Origin: a virus
DNA length: 35,229 bases
Virus record (IMG/VR): IMGVR_UViG_3300025313_000074
Span: 1-35,229 of that record
Strand: one strand, 5' to 3'
Part shown: positions 7,568 through 14,508 of the stretch, in pieces
How positions within the stretch are numbered: the first letter of the stretch is position 1
Layout of the letters: each line of letters begins with the position of its first letter
The notes under the pieces: model-generated
Seen by the model: only the letters and a program-made list of their open reading frames with translations
What the model was told of the DNA's origin: nothing
The model's database searches: none
Program-made: the position numbers and the translations under genes

Positions 7568-8575
7568 ATGGCTAGATTATTCACAGACGGCGCTGAGTTT
7601 CAGGATCTTTTGTTCTGGAATCTTGTGCAAGGCGGGCCTGCCATAACCACAGTGGGCTCAAATGTCCGTTCTGGATTGGCGGCATATAGATACAGTAGTG
7701 GATCTCAATACAGTGACAAGATTCTCCCTGCCACTCTATCAGAGTTCTATTTCAGGCTAGGGTATAAAAGAGACGGGGCTACATCAGCGGGAACTAGAAT
7801 ACCAGCCTGGTTTGCGACTTCGACGGAGCTGGGATCGATCCGGCTGAACACAACTACCCATTTTCTTGAACACTATGTGGGTACAACACTGACAACGATG
7901 GGAACAATTCAAATCCCAGTAAGTGCTCACTGTGTGGTTGAAGTCCATGTAAAAATTGGTGATGCTCCGAACGGAATTGTTGAAACTAAGGTAGACGGAA
8001 TACCGGATATCAGCTTTGCTGGAGATAGCAAACCGGGAGCTGATGCCGCTGCCAATATGCTTCGAGTCTACTCTATGGTGTCGTCTGGTATGAACATTGA
8101 CGATCTAGCTCTCAATGACATCACTGGAGCTGCGGACAACTCTTGGTGCGGGGAGGGTAGAGTTGCCCTGCTCAAAGGGAATGCAAATGGAGATGTCTCC
8201 CAGCTCGTAGGTCAGGACGGAAACAGTGTAGATAATTATCTGAATATCGATGATGTTCCTCATGATGGAGATACCACCTACAACCAAGGTATTCTCAGTG
8301 GAGAATACGACCTATATAACCTACAGGCAAGTGGCCTGAGTAATGTTTCTATTCTCCGAGGGTGGATAGAAGCCAGAGCTAGAAAGCTGAATGCATCTCC
8401 CGAAACCGTCCTGCTTGGCTTGAAAACAGACGGTACTGAATACTGGAACGACAGCCACAATCTAATGACAAGTATTACCAGTATCAGAAGGGATCATACG
8501 ATCAATCCTAAAACGGGTTCTCCCTGGACTATAGCCGATTTGGATGCCCTTCAGGTAGGGTTCAAAGTGGAGTAA
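7568..8575 (+). CDS. LamG/concanavalin-like virion surface protein, copy 1
   Basis: 335 residues with a LamG-like beta-sandwich look: LSEFYFRLGYKRDG, STELGSIRLNTTTHFL, GTTLTTMGTIQIPVSAH, VVEVHVKIGDAPNGIVETKV, and the MNIDDLALNDITG strand that closes such domains (to about residue 190). The C-terminal half contains NSWCGEGRVALLKGNANGD and a conserved end PWTIADLDALQVGFKVE. The next gene is a paralogue with the same order of blocks. Sugar or ligand binding on the virion surface is the likely role. GC is clearly higher than in flanking genes (35 of 60 bases in 7801-7860, counted by hand) and CGG/CGA Arg codons appear, suggesting transfer from elsewhere. Confidence 0.7.
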   Translation: MARLFTDGAEFQDLLFWNLVQGGPAITTVGSNVRSGLAAYRYSSGSQYSDKILPATLSEFYFRLGYKRDGATSAGTRIPAWFATSTELGSIRLNTTTHFLEHYVGTTLTTMGTIQIPVSAHCVVEVHVKIGDAPNGIVETKVDGIPDISFAGDSKPGADAAANMLRVYSMVSSGMNIDDLALNDITGAADNSWCGEGRVALLKGNANGDVSQLVGQDGNSVDNYLNIDDVPHDGDTTYNQGILSGEYDLYNLQASGLSNVSILRGWIEARARKLNASPETVLLGLKTDGTEYWNDSHNLMTSITSIRRDHTINPKTGSPWTIADLDALQVGFKVE

Positions 8576-8578
8576 ATT

Positions 8579-9565
8579 ATGAGAGTATTTACAGATGGAG
8601 CTGAATTTGCCGATTCGTTGTTCTGGACAGTTTTCCCAAGCTGGACAGTATCTAATCTTCTTCCAAGATCGGGTGTTTACTCTTATAGAAATGCCCTAAG
8701 CTCAGCAGTTGTCATCACAAAAACGATAGCAGCTCTTTCAGAATTTTACTGGAAAGGAGTCTATAACTATCCTTTAAATAGCACAAGGCTCTTCGTTTGG
8801 TATAACGGAACAACAGAACTTGGCTCAGTCCGGCTCAATACTGGCACAGGCTGTCTTTCTCTTTATACAGGTACAACAACTCTCGTCGCATCTGGAACGA
8901 TCCCATTCCCAATAAACGCTCATGTAATGCTAGAGGTTCACGTCAAAATAGACGATGCTGCTGGTGTTATCGAAACTAAGCTAGACGCTATATCTGACGT
9001 ATCTTTCTCCGGTGACACAAAACCGGGAACAGCGACCGACGTGGATGTTATTGGAGTCGCTGCCACAGGCAGTACTGCAGAACCGGGCTATCTAGATGAT
9101 ATCGCTCTCAATGATACGACAGGTGGGGTAGATGATGGTTGGTGTGGAGATGGAAAAGTAGCTTTACAAATGCCTGACTCAGCCGGTGATGTAACAGGTC
9201 TTTCCCCCTCCGCTGGAGCTAATTGGGAGTGTGTGAATGAGCTCCCTCATAACACCGACACCGACTACGTACAAGATACCGTGGTAGATGACTACGATCT
9301 CTACAATCTATTACCGTGTGGTCTTTCTGGTGTAACTATTCAGCGGGTTTGGGCAGAATCCAGGGCTAGAGATACAGTAGCAGCCGGAGGATTGTGCCAA
9401 GTAGGACTGAAAACCGTAGCCACCGAATACTGGTCTGGAGATCTTAGCCTTCTAACAACCTATACCCCAAAGATTGGGGTTGATCATACTGTAAATCCTA
9501 ACACCCTAGCAGCCTGGACTACAGATCAGTTGGATGCTTTACAAGTGGGGTTCAAGGTGCGCTAA
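8579..9565 (+). CDS. LamG/concanavalin-like virion surface protein, copy 2
   Basis: 328 residues, paralogous to the preceding gene. Shared blocks in the same order are FTDGAEF-D-LFW at the start, ALSEFYWKGVY, TELGSVRLNTGTG, MLEVHVKIDDAAGVIETKLD, SGDTKPGTATD, LDDIALNDTTGGVDDGWCGD, GKVALQMPDSAGDV, YDLYNLLPCGLSGVTIQRVW and a C-terminal WTTDQLDALQVGFKVR. The two begin 1011 bases apart and look like a tandem duplication that has since diverged. The same higher GC and wider Arg codon use are seen. It is probably a carbohydrate-binding structural protein. Its TAA overlaps the ATG of the next gene, so translation is likely coupled. Confidence 0.7.
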   Translation: MRVFTDGAEFADSLFWTVFPSWTVSNLLPRSGVYSYRNALSSAVVITKTIAALSEFYWKGVYNYPLNSTRLFVWYNGTTELGSVRLNTGTGCLSLYTGTTTLVASGTIPFPINAHVMLEVHVKIDDAAGVIETKLDAISDVSFSGDTKPGTATDVDVIGVAATGSTAEPGYLDDIALNDTTGGVDDGWCGDGKVALQMPDSAGDVTGLSPSAGANWECVNELPHNTDTDYVQDTVVDDYDLYNLLPCGLSGVTIQRVWAESRARDTVAAGGLCQVGLKTVATEYWSGDLSLLTTYTPKIGVDHTVNPNTLAAWTTDQLDALQVGFKVR

Positions 9566-9939
9566 TGGCTAAACGAGCTACTAATATTGGAACTCAAACT
9601 GAGTACATCGACTCGGACAATCAGAAACGAGCGACTAATATCGGTGTTCAGGTCGAGTATAAGGATATCGACAACCAGAAACGAGCAACCAACATTGGTG
9701 TCCAAACCGAATATTTGGGAGAGCAAGCTTTTAGAGTTACCCAAGAGGGTTTTGGAGTGGAGTATGCTGACGATCAAGCTTTTAGAGTTACTGCTATTGG
9801 CTTCCAGGTTGAGTATATTGTAATTAGAGGCAAACCGCCCAAGCCCCCTAAACCACCAGGAGGAGGTAAATTTTTACCCCCATCGGAAGGGCCGGACTTA
9901 ATTAGCTCTTATCCATCTATACCACATTTGAGGATTTAA
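9565..9939 (+). CDS. Short-repeat protein (RATNIG-x-Q-x-EY repeats)
   Basis: 124 residues. Residues 3-84 consist of five units of 13-18 residues: KRATNIGTQTEYIDSDNQ, KRATNIGVQVEYKDIDNQ, KRATNIGVQTEYLGEQ, AFRVTQEGFGVEYADDQ and AFRVTAIGFQVEY. Each reads as a beta strand-turn-strand (RATxIGxQxEY), so a small beta solenoid or a string of strand additions is plausible. A Pro/Gly-rich linker (KPPKPPKPPGGGKFLPP) and a short tail follow. The TAATG overlap with the LamG copy 2 gene suggests the products work together. Similar RVTQ-x-x-x-EV/EY motifs occur in small phage structural proteins, in my general knowledge; the function is not established. Confidence 0.6.
   Translation: MAKRATNIGTQTEYIDSDNQKRATNIGVQVEYKDIDNQKRATNIGVQTEYLGEQAFRVTQEGFGVEYADDQAFRVTAIGFQVEYIVIRGKPPKPPKPPGGGKFLPPSEGPDLISSYPSIPHLRI
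9571..9816 (+). repeat. Five tandem 39-54 bp coding repeats
   Basis: Three near-identical units (54, 54 and 48 bases) encode KRATNIG-type repeats, followed by two related units (51 and 39 bases) encoding AFRVT-type repeats. Bases around 9722-9740 and 9775-9793 share a near-identical AAGCTTTTAGAGTTAC core. Units of this similarity can expand or contract by recombination. Confidence 0.75.
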
Positions 9940-9943
9940 ATTT

Positions 9944-10393
9944 ATGGCTAGATTTTATGGAATCGCACAAACCGCAGAAGTAGTTTTAGTTGCAGCTACA
10001 GCAAAAACAGTTATTCAATTAATAGCTCCAGCAAACCATAGAGTAGTTTTAACTGGTTGGGGGGTTTTCTTTGACGGAACATCTGCTAATGCCGAACCAG
10101 TTCAAGTTAGATTACTGAGACAAACTAGTGCTGGAACTATGTCCTCTTTAACTCCTGTCAAGATGGATGGAAGTCTAGCAGAAACTATTCTAACTACATC
10201 TCAACACTCTGCATCAGCAGAACCTACAGCTGGAGATGTTGTAGACATTATTGAATGTCATCCTCAGGGAGGATTTGAAAAACTATTTCCACTTATGCAA
10301 GAAATAATTATTCAAGGTGGAGGTAGAGTGGGTTTGGAATTAACAGCTCCGGCTAACGTTAATGTAAGAGCTAAGTTTATCTTTGAGGAATAG
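9944..10393 (+). CDS. Small phage structural protein of unknown role
   Basis: 149 residues. ATAKTVIQLIAPANHRVVLT, GWGVFFDGTSANAEPVQVRL, LRQTSAGTMSSLTPVKMD and RVGLELTAPANVNVRAKFIF alternate strands and turns throughout, suggesting a compact beta-sandwich. The pattern (AP-N--V-L-GW-V-FDGTS--AEPV-V-LLRQTSAGT) is one I associate with small proteins of unknown function in phages and prophages, without a named role. It lies within the accessory block, 4 bases after the repeat protein, with GAGGA before its start. AT-rich codon use returns here. It could be a decoration or fibre-associated protein. Confidence 0.6.
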   Translation: MARFYGIAQTAEVVLVAATAKTVIQLIAPANHRVVLTGWGVFFDGTSANAEPVQVRLLRQTSAGTMSSLTPVKMDGSLAETILTTSQHSASAEPTAGDVVDIIECHPQGGFEKLFPLMQEIIIQGGGRVGLELTAPANVNVRAKFIFEE

Positions 10394-10395
10394 AA

Positions 10396-11214
10396 ATGTT
10401 ATTTATAGGGCGTAGAGCTGTTTACATAGCTTCTATACCCGTATCCTCGGGAACGGCAGTAGCAGCTTCTTTAACTGGAATTGGAGATTTAAGTTATTCC
10501 GCACTTTTAAATATACCAATATTTTCAACTCTTTCTGGACAGGGAAATTTATCTTTATTAGTGGATGGAATTAGAATAATTTCCAGTTCACTATCTGGAC
10601 AGGGAAGCTTATCATCAGATGTTGATGTAAATGTGGTTATTAGTTCAATATTATCTGGAACTGGAAACTTAACATTTGATATTATTAAAAATATCTTTGC
10701 ACAATCAATTCTATCCGGAATTGGGAATCTTACTGCGAGTCCAATAAAAATCATTTCAGTAACTTCTGAAATGCTAGGAGTGGGCGATCTATCTGCCTTA
10801 GCAATTAGAGGGGTAGTTATATCATCAACTCTTTCTGGTGATGGCAGTTTATCATCAGATGTAATTATACAAGAAGTAATTAGAACTGTTTTATCTGGAT
10901 TAGGTGATCTAGATTCTAATGTTATAAAATTAATTCCAACAATCTCCCAATTTTCGGGCCAGGGAAATTTAATTGAATTTGTAATTCTTTTGATACCAAT
11001 AGAAGCTAGCATAAGTAATATATCAAGTTTATTGACATTCCTAATTAGAAAGATAAAGCCACATAAAAGAATCTATCAGCTAGAAGATAACCTAAGAACA
11101 GTAACATCAGAAGATAACAACGAAACAGTATATATTCACGGAGAAAGAGAAACAAAAATAGGCGAAGAAAGAATAGCTTTTGTCCATAAAATCGGAACGA
11201 GTACAAAAGTTTAG
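10396..11214 (+). CDS. 20-residue tandem-repeat structural protein (LSGxGxL repeats)
   Basis: 272 residues. From residue 26 a unit of exactly 20 residues starting L-S-G-x-G-(N/S/D)-L recurs at 26, 46, 66, 86, 106, 126, 146, 166 and 186, nine units, with a degenerate tenth at 206. Between the glycine turns lie hydrophobic stretches such as IRIISSS and IRGVVISST, so each unit probably has two strands, as in a beta-solenoid or stacked beta-hairpin fibre. Residues 222-272 are a different charged domain (IYQLEDNLRTVTSEDNN, then HGERETKIGEERIAFVHK). No signal peptide or clear membrane segment is seen. It is probably a fibrous virion protein with a C-terminal attachment or trimerisation domain. Confidence 0.65.
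   Translation: MLFIGRRAVYIASIPVSSGTAVAASLTGIGDLSYSALLNIPIFSTLSGQGNLSLLVDGIRIISSSLSGQGSLSSDVDVNVVISSILSGTGNLTFDIIKNIFAQSILSGIGNLTASPIKIISVTSEMLGVGDLSALAIRGVVISSTLSGDGSLSSDVIIQEVIRTVLSGLGDLDSNVIKLIPTISQFSGQGNLIEFVILLIPIEASISNISSLLTFLIRKIKPHKRIYQLEDNLRTVTSEDNNETVYIHGERETKIGEERIAFVHKIGTSTKV
10471..11010 (+). repeat. Nine tandem 60-bp coding repeats
   Basis: Period 60 bases, kept without a single length change over nine units. Units are diverged, with identical words mainly around TCTGGACAGGGAA and TTATCATCAGATGT. The strict length points to selection for a repeating fold rather than recent expansion. Confidence 0.75.
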
Positions 11215-11223
11215 GAGAATTCA

Positions 11224-11598
11224 ATGAGTATTAGTGACTACTTAGAAGATAAAATTTTAGATCATGTGTTGAGAAACACATCTTATACGCCGCCAGCTAT
11301 TGTATATATGAGCTTACATACAAACGATCCCTTAGAAACCGGTGCTGATGAGGTTGTTGGAGGCAGTTACATTAGAAAGGCTATAACTATGGGGCCTGCA
11401 GCTAGTGGAATAATTTCAAACTCGGCTCAACTGTCTTTTACTAGTATGCCCGCTGTTACAATTACACACGCTGGTATTTGGGATGCTGAATCTGGAGTAA
11501 ATTTCCTTTGGGGAGGATCATTAGTAGCTCAAAAAGTTGTAAACGCCGGTGACACTGTACTTTGTGGTATTGGCGATCTAGATGTAACTTTGGATTAA
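11224..11598 (+). CDS. Tail-fibre-associated protein, Gp80-like family
   Basis: 124 residues. The opening SISDYLEDKILDHVLRNTSY, PAIVYMSLHTNDPLETGADE and GGSYIRKAITMGPAASG match the pattern of a widespread small phage family annotated as tail fibre or structural (I recall the Gp80 name for it). TITHAGIWDAESGVNFLWGG and the closing AGDTVLCGIGDLDVTLD complete it. The length agrees with the family. The fold should be a small beta-sandwich. TAGGAG at the previous stop serves as ribosome site. The virion location is uncertain: family members occur near both fibre and connector genes. Confidence 0.6.
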   Translation: MSISDYLEDKILDHVLRNTSYTPPAIVYMSLHTNDPLETGADEVVGGSYIRKAITMGPAASGIISNSAQLSFTSMPAVTITHAGIWDAESGVNFLWGGSLVAQKVVNAGDTVLCGIGDLDVTLD

Positions 11599-11602
11599 TC
11601 CG

Positions 11603-12373
11603 ATGACATCGATCTGGTTCACTAAAGACCCCGAAGCTCTTTTAGATTATACAATAGACTGGTCTGATTGGATGGAGACTAGTGATTTTATTGTAGACAG
11701 TACTTGGATTGCACCAGCTGGAATAACAATTGATCATCAAGTCTTTACTGAGAATAGGACTACTGTTTGGATTTCTGGAGGTACATCCGGAGAAAGCTAT
11801 GATCTAATTAATAGGATCACAACCAATGACGGAAGAGAAGATGAGAGAGATTTAACTATTTATGTTAGAGAAATTCCATATCTTCTATCCAGACTGTTAC
11901 CAGAATTAAGATTACATCTAGGAGATATAAATTCAGCTACTTACAGATATCAAGACGATTGGCTATTAACTGCTCTACTATTATCTGTAAGAAGTTTACA
12001 ACGTTGGTGGAATTTTAAATATCTAGTGGACTTTACTTCTCAGGATGTTTATAGAAACCCAAGCACAACCTTTATACAACCATCTCCTCCGGTAATTGAA
12101 GATGCGGATGTTAGACCAATTATCCTAATGGCGTCAATTATTATCAAAGAGGGGAGTTTACAAGACAGCTCATGGAATTCTGTAGCTTGGAGAGATGCTG
12201 AAATTTCTTATTCTAACCTAGAAGGATCGAGAGCTAAACAAGAACTATTAAGATCTGATTGGGAAGAATTAAAAACTCTTATCTCCCCTCCAAGTAAAAG
12301 ATTAGCATTTCCTAGAAAGGGAAGTCTACCTGGATATATCAATAATGCATACGAAAGAACCACAAGATTTTAA
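11603..12373 (+). CDS. Two-domain structural protein: beta N-terminus and connector/adaptor-like C-terminus
   Basis: 256 residues. Residues 1-90 (IWFTKDPEALLDYTIDWSDW through TTNDGREDERDLTIYVRE) form the strand-rich domain often seen in phage proteins of unknown role that begin with a DP-x-LDY-x-x-DW motif. From about residue 92, LLPELRLHLGDINSATYRYQ and DDWLLTALLLSVRSLQRWWN resemble head-tail connector adaptors (gp6/gp15-like), which are helical bundles bound under the portal. The end is basic. If right, this is an adaptor fused to an extra surface domain. The ribosome site is weak (GGAT). It is about 5 kb away from the other connector candidates. Confidence 0.5.
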   Translation: MTSIWFTKDPEALLDYTIDWSDWMETSDFIVDSTWIAPAGITIDHQVFTENRTTVWISGGTSGESYDLINRITTNDGREDERDLTIYVREIPYLLSRLLPELRLHLGDINSATYRYQDDWLLTALLLSVRSLQRWWNFKYLVDFTSQDVYRNPSTTFIQPSPPVIEDADVRPIILMASIIIKEGSLQDSSWNSVAWRDAEISYSNLEGSRAKQELLRSDWEELKTLISPPSKRLAFPRKGSLPGYINNAYERTTRF

Positions 12374-12398
12374 ATAAAAGGAGAATTATAAGGACAGG

Positions 12399-13577
12399 AT
12401 GAATAAAATAAGAGTACTTTGGATTTCAGACGGTGTAATTCCAACAGGTTTTTCTAGAGTATCACATTCAATAATTAAATATCTACCAAAAGATAAATAC
12501 GAGATCCTCCATCTAGCCATTAACTATGATGGTGATCCTCACCCATTCAATCATAAAATATATACAGCTAAAAACAAAGGAGATATTTACGGAACGAATA
12601 GAATTAAAGAATTCTCCAAAGCTGGAGTAGATTTAATTTTTATTTTGAATGACCTGTGGATAACTACTATATATCTAGAAGAAATTAAAAATGTATTTAA
12701 AGAAAATATTCCTCCAGTAGTTGCATATTTTCCAGTAGATGCCAAGGGATATGATTCTGAGTGGTTTAGACATTTTGATATAGTTAAAGAGGCTGTTGTA
12801 TATACTAAATTTGGTTATGATGTGGCCAGAGAAGAAGCTCCAAGAACTTTTGACTTCAAGATAGTTCCTCACGGAGTAGATACTAGCATCTTCTACAAAA
12901 TGGATAAGACTAGAGAAGAATTAAAAAAAGAATTCTTCCCTCCAAGAGAAGATTTTGAAGATTCTTTCATAGTACTCAACGCTAATAGAAATCAACCTAG
13001 AAAGAGAATTGATATTGCAATAAAAGGATTTGCTTTATTTTCTGAAAACAAGCCATTCAATGTTAAATATTATCACCATGCAGGTATTTCAGATGTTGGT
13101 TGGGACGTATTAAAATTAACAGCTAAGCTGAAAAAATTAGGGATGGATAAGAGATTAGTCCTGACTAGCTTTGAAAGGGGAGTTCAAAGAGTTACGGATG
13201 AAAAACTTAATATGATTTATAACTGTACAGATGTAGGTCTAAATACAAGTATGGGAGAAGGATTTGGATTGCCTAATGTTGAACATGCTACTACAGGAGC
13301 TCCTCAAATTGTATCCGGTAATAGTGCCAGCCTAGAGCTATTCCAAGATTGCGGATTAATTATACCTCCCATAATGGAATTAGAATTTGAAAGGGTACAG
13401 ACGACAGGATCACTTGTAACAGCCGAAGCTGTAGCGGAAAAACTGGAGATTATGTACAACAGTCCAGAATTAAGAAAAGAACTTTCTGAAAAATCTTTAG
13501 CTAAGTTTTTAAGTGATAAATACAGGTGGGAAAACATAGCTAAACAGTGGGATGAAATATTTGAATCAGTAATATAG
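12399..13577 (+). CDS. Glycosyltransferase, family 4-like (GT-B fold)
   Basis: 392 residues, normal for GT4. The N-terminal Rossmann part has VLWISDGVIPTGFSRVSHSI (residues 6-25). The donor-binding half carries NANRNQPRKRIDIAIKGF and the E-x7-E motif EGFGLPNVE (E287 and E295), which contacts the nucleotide sugar in GT4 enzymes. No membrane segments are present, so it is a soluble cytoplasmic enzyme. Placement between an adaptor candidate and an Ig-like structural gene is unusual; the gene has the same codon style as neighbours, so it is not a very recent arrival. The AAAAGGAG at 12376-12383 is far from the ATG; a weaker AGGACAGG is adjacent. The acceptor is unknown; virion proteins or host glycans are candidates. 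Confidence 0.88.
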   Translation: MNKIRVLWISDGVIPTGFSRVSHSIIKYLPKDKYEILHLAINYDGDPHPFNHKIYTAKNKGDIYGTNRIKEFSKAGVDLIFILNDLWITTIYLEEIKNVFKENIPPVVAYFPVDAKGYDSEWFRHFDIVKEAVVYTKFGYDVAREEAPRTFDFKIVPHGVDTSIFYKMDKTREELKKEFFPPREDFEDSFIVLNANRNQPRKRIDIAIKGFALFSENKPFNVKYYHHAGISDVGWDVLKLTAKLKKLGMDKRLVLTSFERGVQRVTDEKLNMIYNCTDVGLNTSMGEGFGLPNVEHATTGAPQIVSGNSASLELFQDCGLIIPPIMELEFERVQTTGSLVTAEAVAEKLEIMYNSPELRKELSEKSLAKFLSDKYRWENIAKQWDEIFESVI

Positions 13578-13589
13578 GAGTTGGTTTAA

Positions 13590-13931
13590 ATGACTTATAC
13601 AGGCCAAAATATTGAAATATATCAAGGTGATACTAAATACATAGATGTTACTGTAGACGATGGATCTGGAAATTATGTAAGCCTGACTGGAAGTGCAGTT
13701 GCATGGGTTGTTTACAGACCCACATTCGGTGATGTTATTCTTTCAAAAACAACAGTAAGTGGGATTTCAATTATAGACGAAGCTGGTGGAAAATTTAGAA
13801 TAACACTACAACCAGTGGATACAGAAAATCTATTTGGTCAATATAATCATGAAGGAGAATTAACAGATTCTCAGAATAATGTATTTACCCTATTCACAGG
13901 GTACTTTAAAGTCTTTGGAAGCAAAGCTTAG
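13590..13931 (+). CDS. Ig-like phage structural protein
   Basis: 113 residues, apparently a single beta-sandwich domain: QNIEIYQGDTKYIDVTVDD, SLTGSAVAWVVYRPTFGDVI, GGKFRITLQPVDTENLFGQY and NVFTLFTGYFKVFGSK give seven or so predicted strands. The layout resembles the Ig-like domain found at the N-terminus of Gram-positive phage baseplate and fibre proteins (BppU-like). Here it stands alone. AGGAG precedes the start by a normal distance. It probably decorates the virion or bridges other surface proteins. The family assignment is by pattern only. Confidence 0.6.
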   Translation: MTYTGQNIEIYQGDTKYIDVTVDDGSGNYVSLTGSAVAWVVYRPTFGDVILSKTTVSGISIIDEAGGKFRITLQPVDTENLFGQYNHEGELTDSQNNVFTLFTGYFKVFGSKA

Positions 13932-13943
13932 GAGAAATTAAAA

Positions 13944-14504
13944 ATGAATTTTAGAGATAAATCAAGAATTAAAGGAAAATTAACTGTAACTGTTTTTGGG
14001 CCAGACGGAGAAATAAAAAGACGACCTCAGAATTGGCTACAAAGAGTTTTAGGATTGCCAGGAAGTCTTATGATTTCAGTAAATCATAATATTGTCACTG
14101 ATGAGGGAGATGCTCTAGTTGCTGATATAATGTCAGAGACTCCCGCTAGAACTAAAGTAGATGGAACTAATGGGTATATCCAGGTAGGAACTGGATGGAC
14201 AGGTACAACTCCCAAAGCAAATACAGTTTTGAATACACCAACCGGCACACCCGAACTTATGGATTCAACCTATCCAAAGCAGAAAGGGGCGTTCGGAGCT
14301 GCTAACGATAATGTAACTCAATATAGATCTACGTTTGAAGCTGGTGATTTAAATGCTACTGGCATTGATGAAGCTGGTTTAGGAAATAACGTTGCACCCG
14401 CTTCATGGGATCTTTTAGCTTATGCTCAAATTACTCCCACAGTAGATGTTACTACTTCGGATACTTTACAGGTAGATTGGGAAATAACTTACCTCGGGGC
14501 ATAA
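13944..14504 (+). CDS. Phage structural protein of unknown role (possible fibre component)
   Basis: 186 residues. After a basic N-terminus (FRDKSRIKGKLTV) come WLQRVLGLPGSLMISVNHNI, VTDEGDALVADIMSETPART, GYIQVGTGWTGTTPKANT, NDNVTQYRSTFEAGDLNATG and a strand-rich end DTLQVDWEITYLGA. The GTGWTGTTPKANT and YRSTFEAGDLNATGIDEAGL blocks look like turn-rich loops of a beta-sandwich as found in small phage tail or fibre proteins. It has an AGGAGA ribosome site and is followed 4 bases later by the large repeat protein, so the two are probably made together. The exact role is not visible. Confidence 0.55.
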   Translation: MNFRDKSRIKGKLTVTVFGPDGEIKRRPQNWLQRVLGLPGSLMISVNHNIVTDEGDALVADIMSETPARTKVDGTNGYIQVGTGWTGTTPKANTVLNTPTGTPELMDSTYPKQKGAFGAANDNVTQYRSTFEAGDLNATGIDEAGLGNNVAPASWDLLAYAQITPTVDVTTSDTLQVDWEITYLGA

Positions 14505-14508
14505 ATAA

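Noticed and set aside
9587-9823. 78-codon plus-strand frame overlapping the RATNIG repeat gene
   Set aside because: It starts inside the coupled gene, lacks a ribosome site, and its product is the out-of-frame reading of the repeats.
10494-11012. 172-codon open frame on the minus strand
   Set aside because: It lies wholly opposite the LSG repeat gene; the 60-bp period makes long antisense frames automatic. It has no ribosome site and lies in a unidirectional region.
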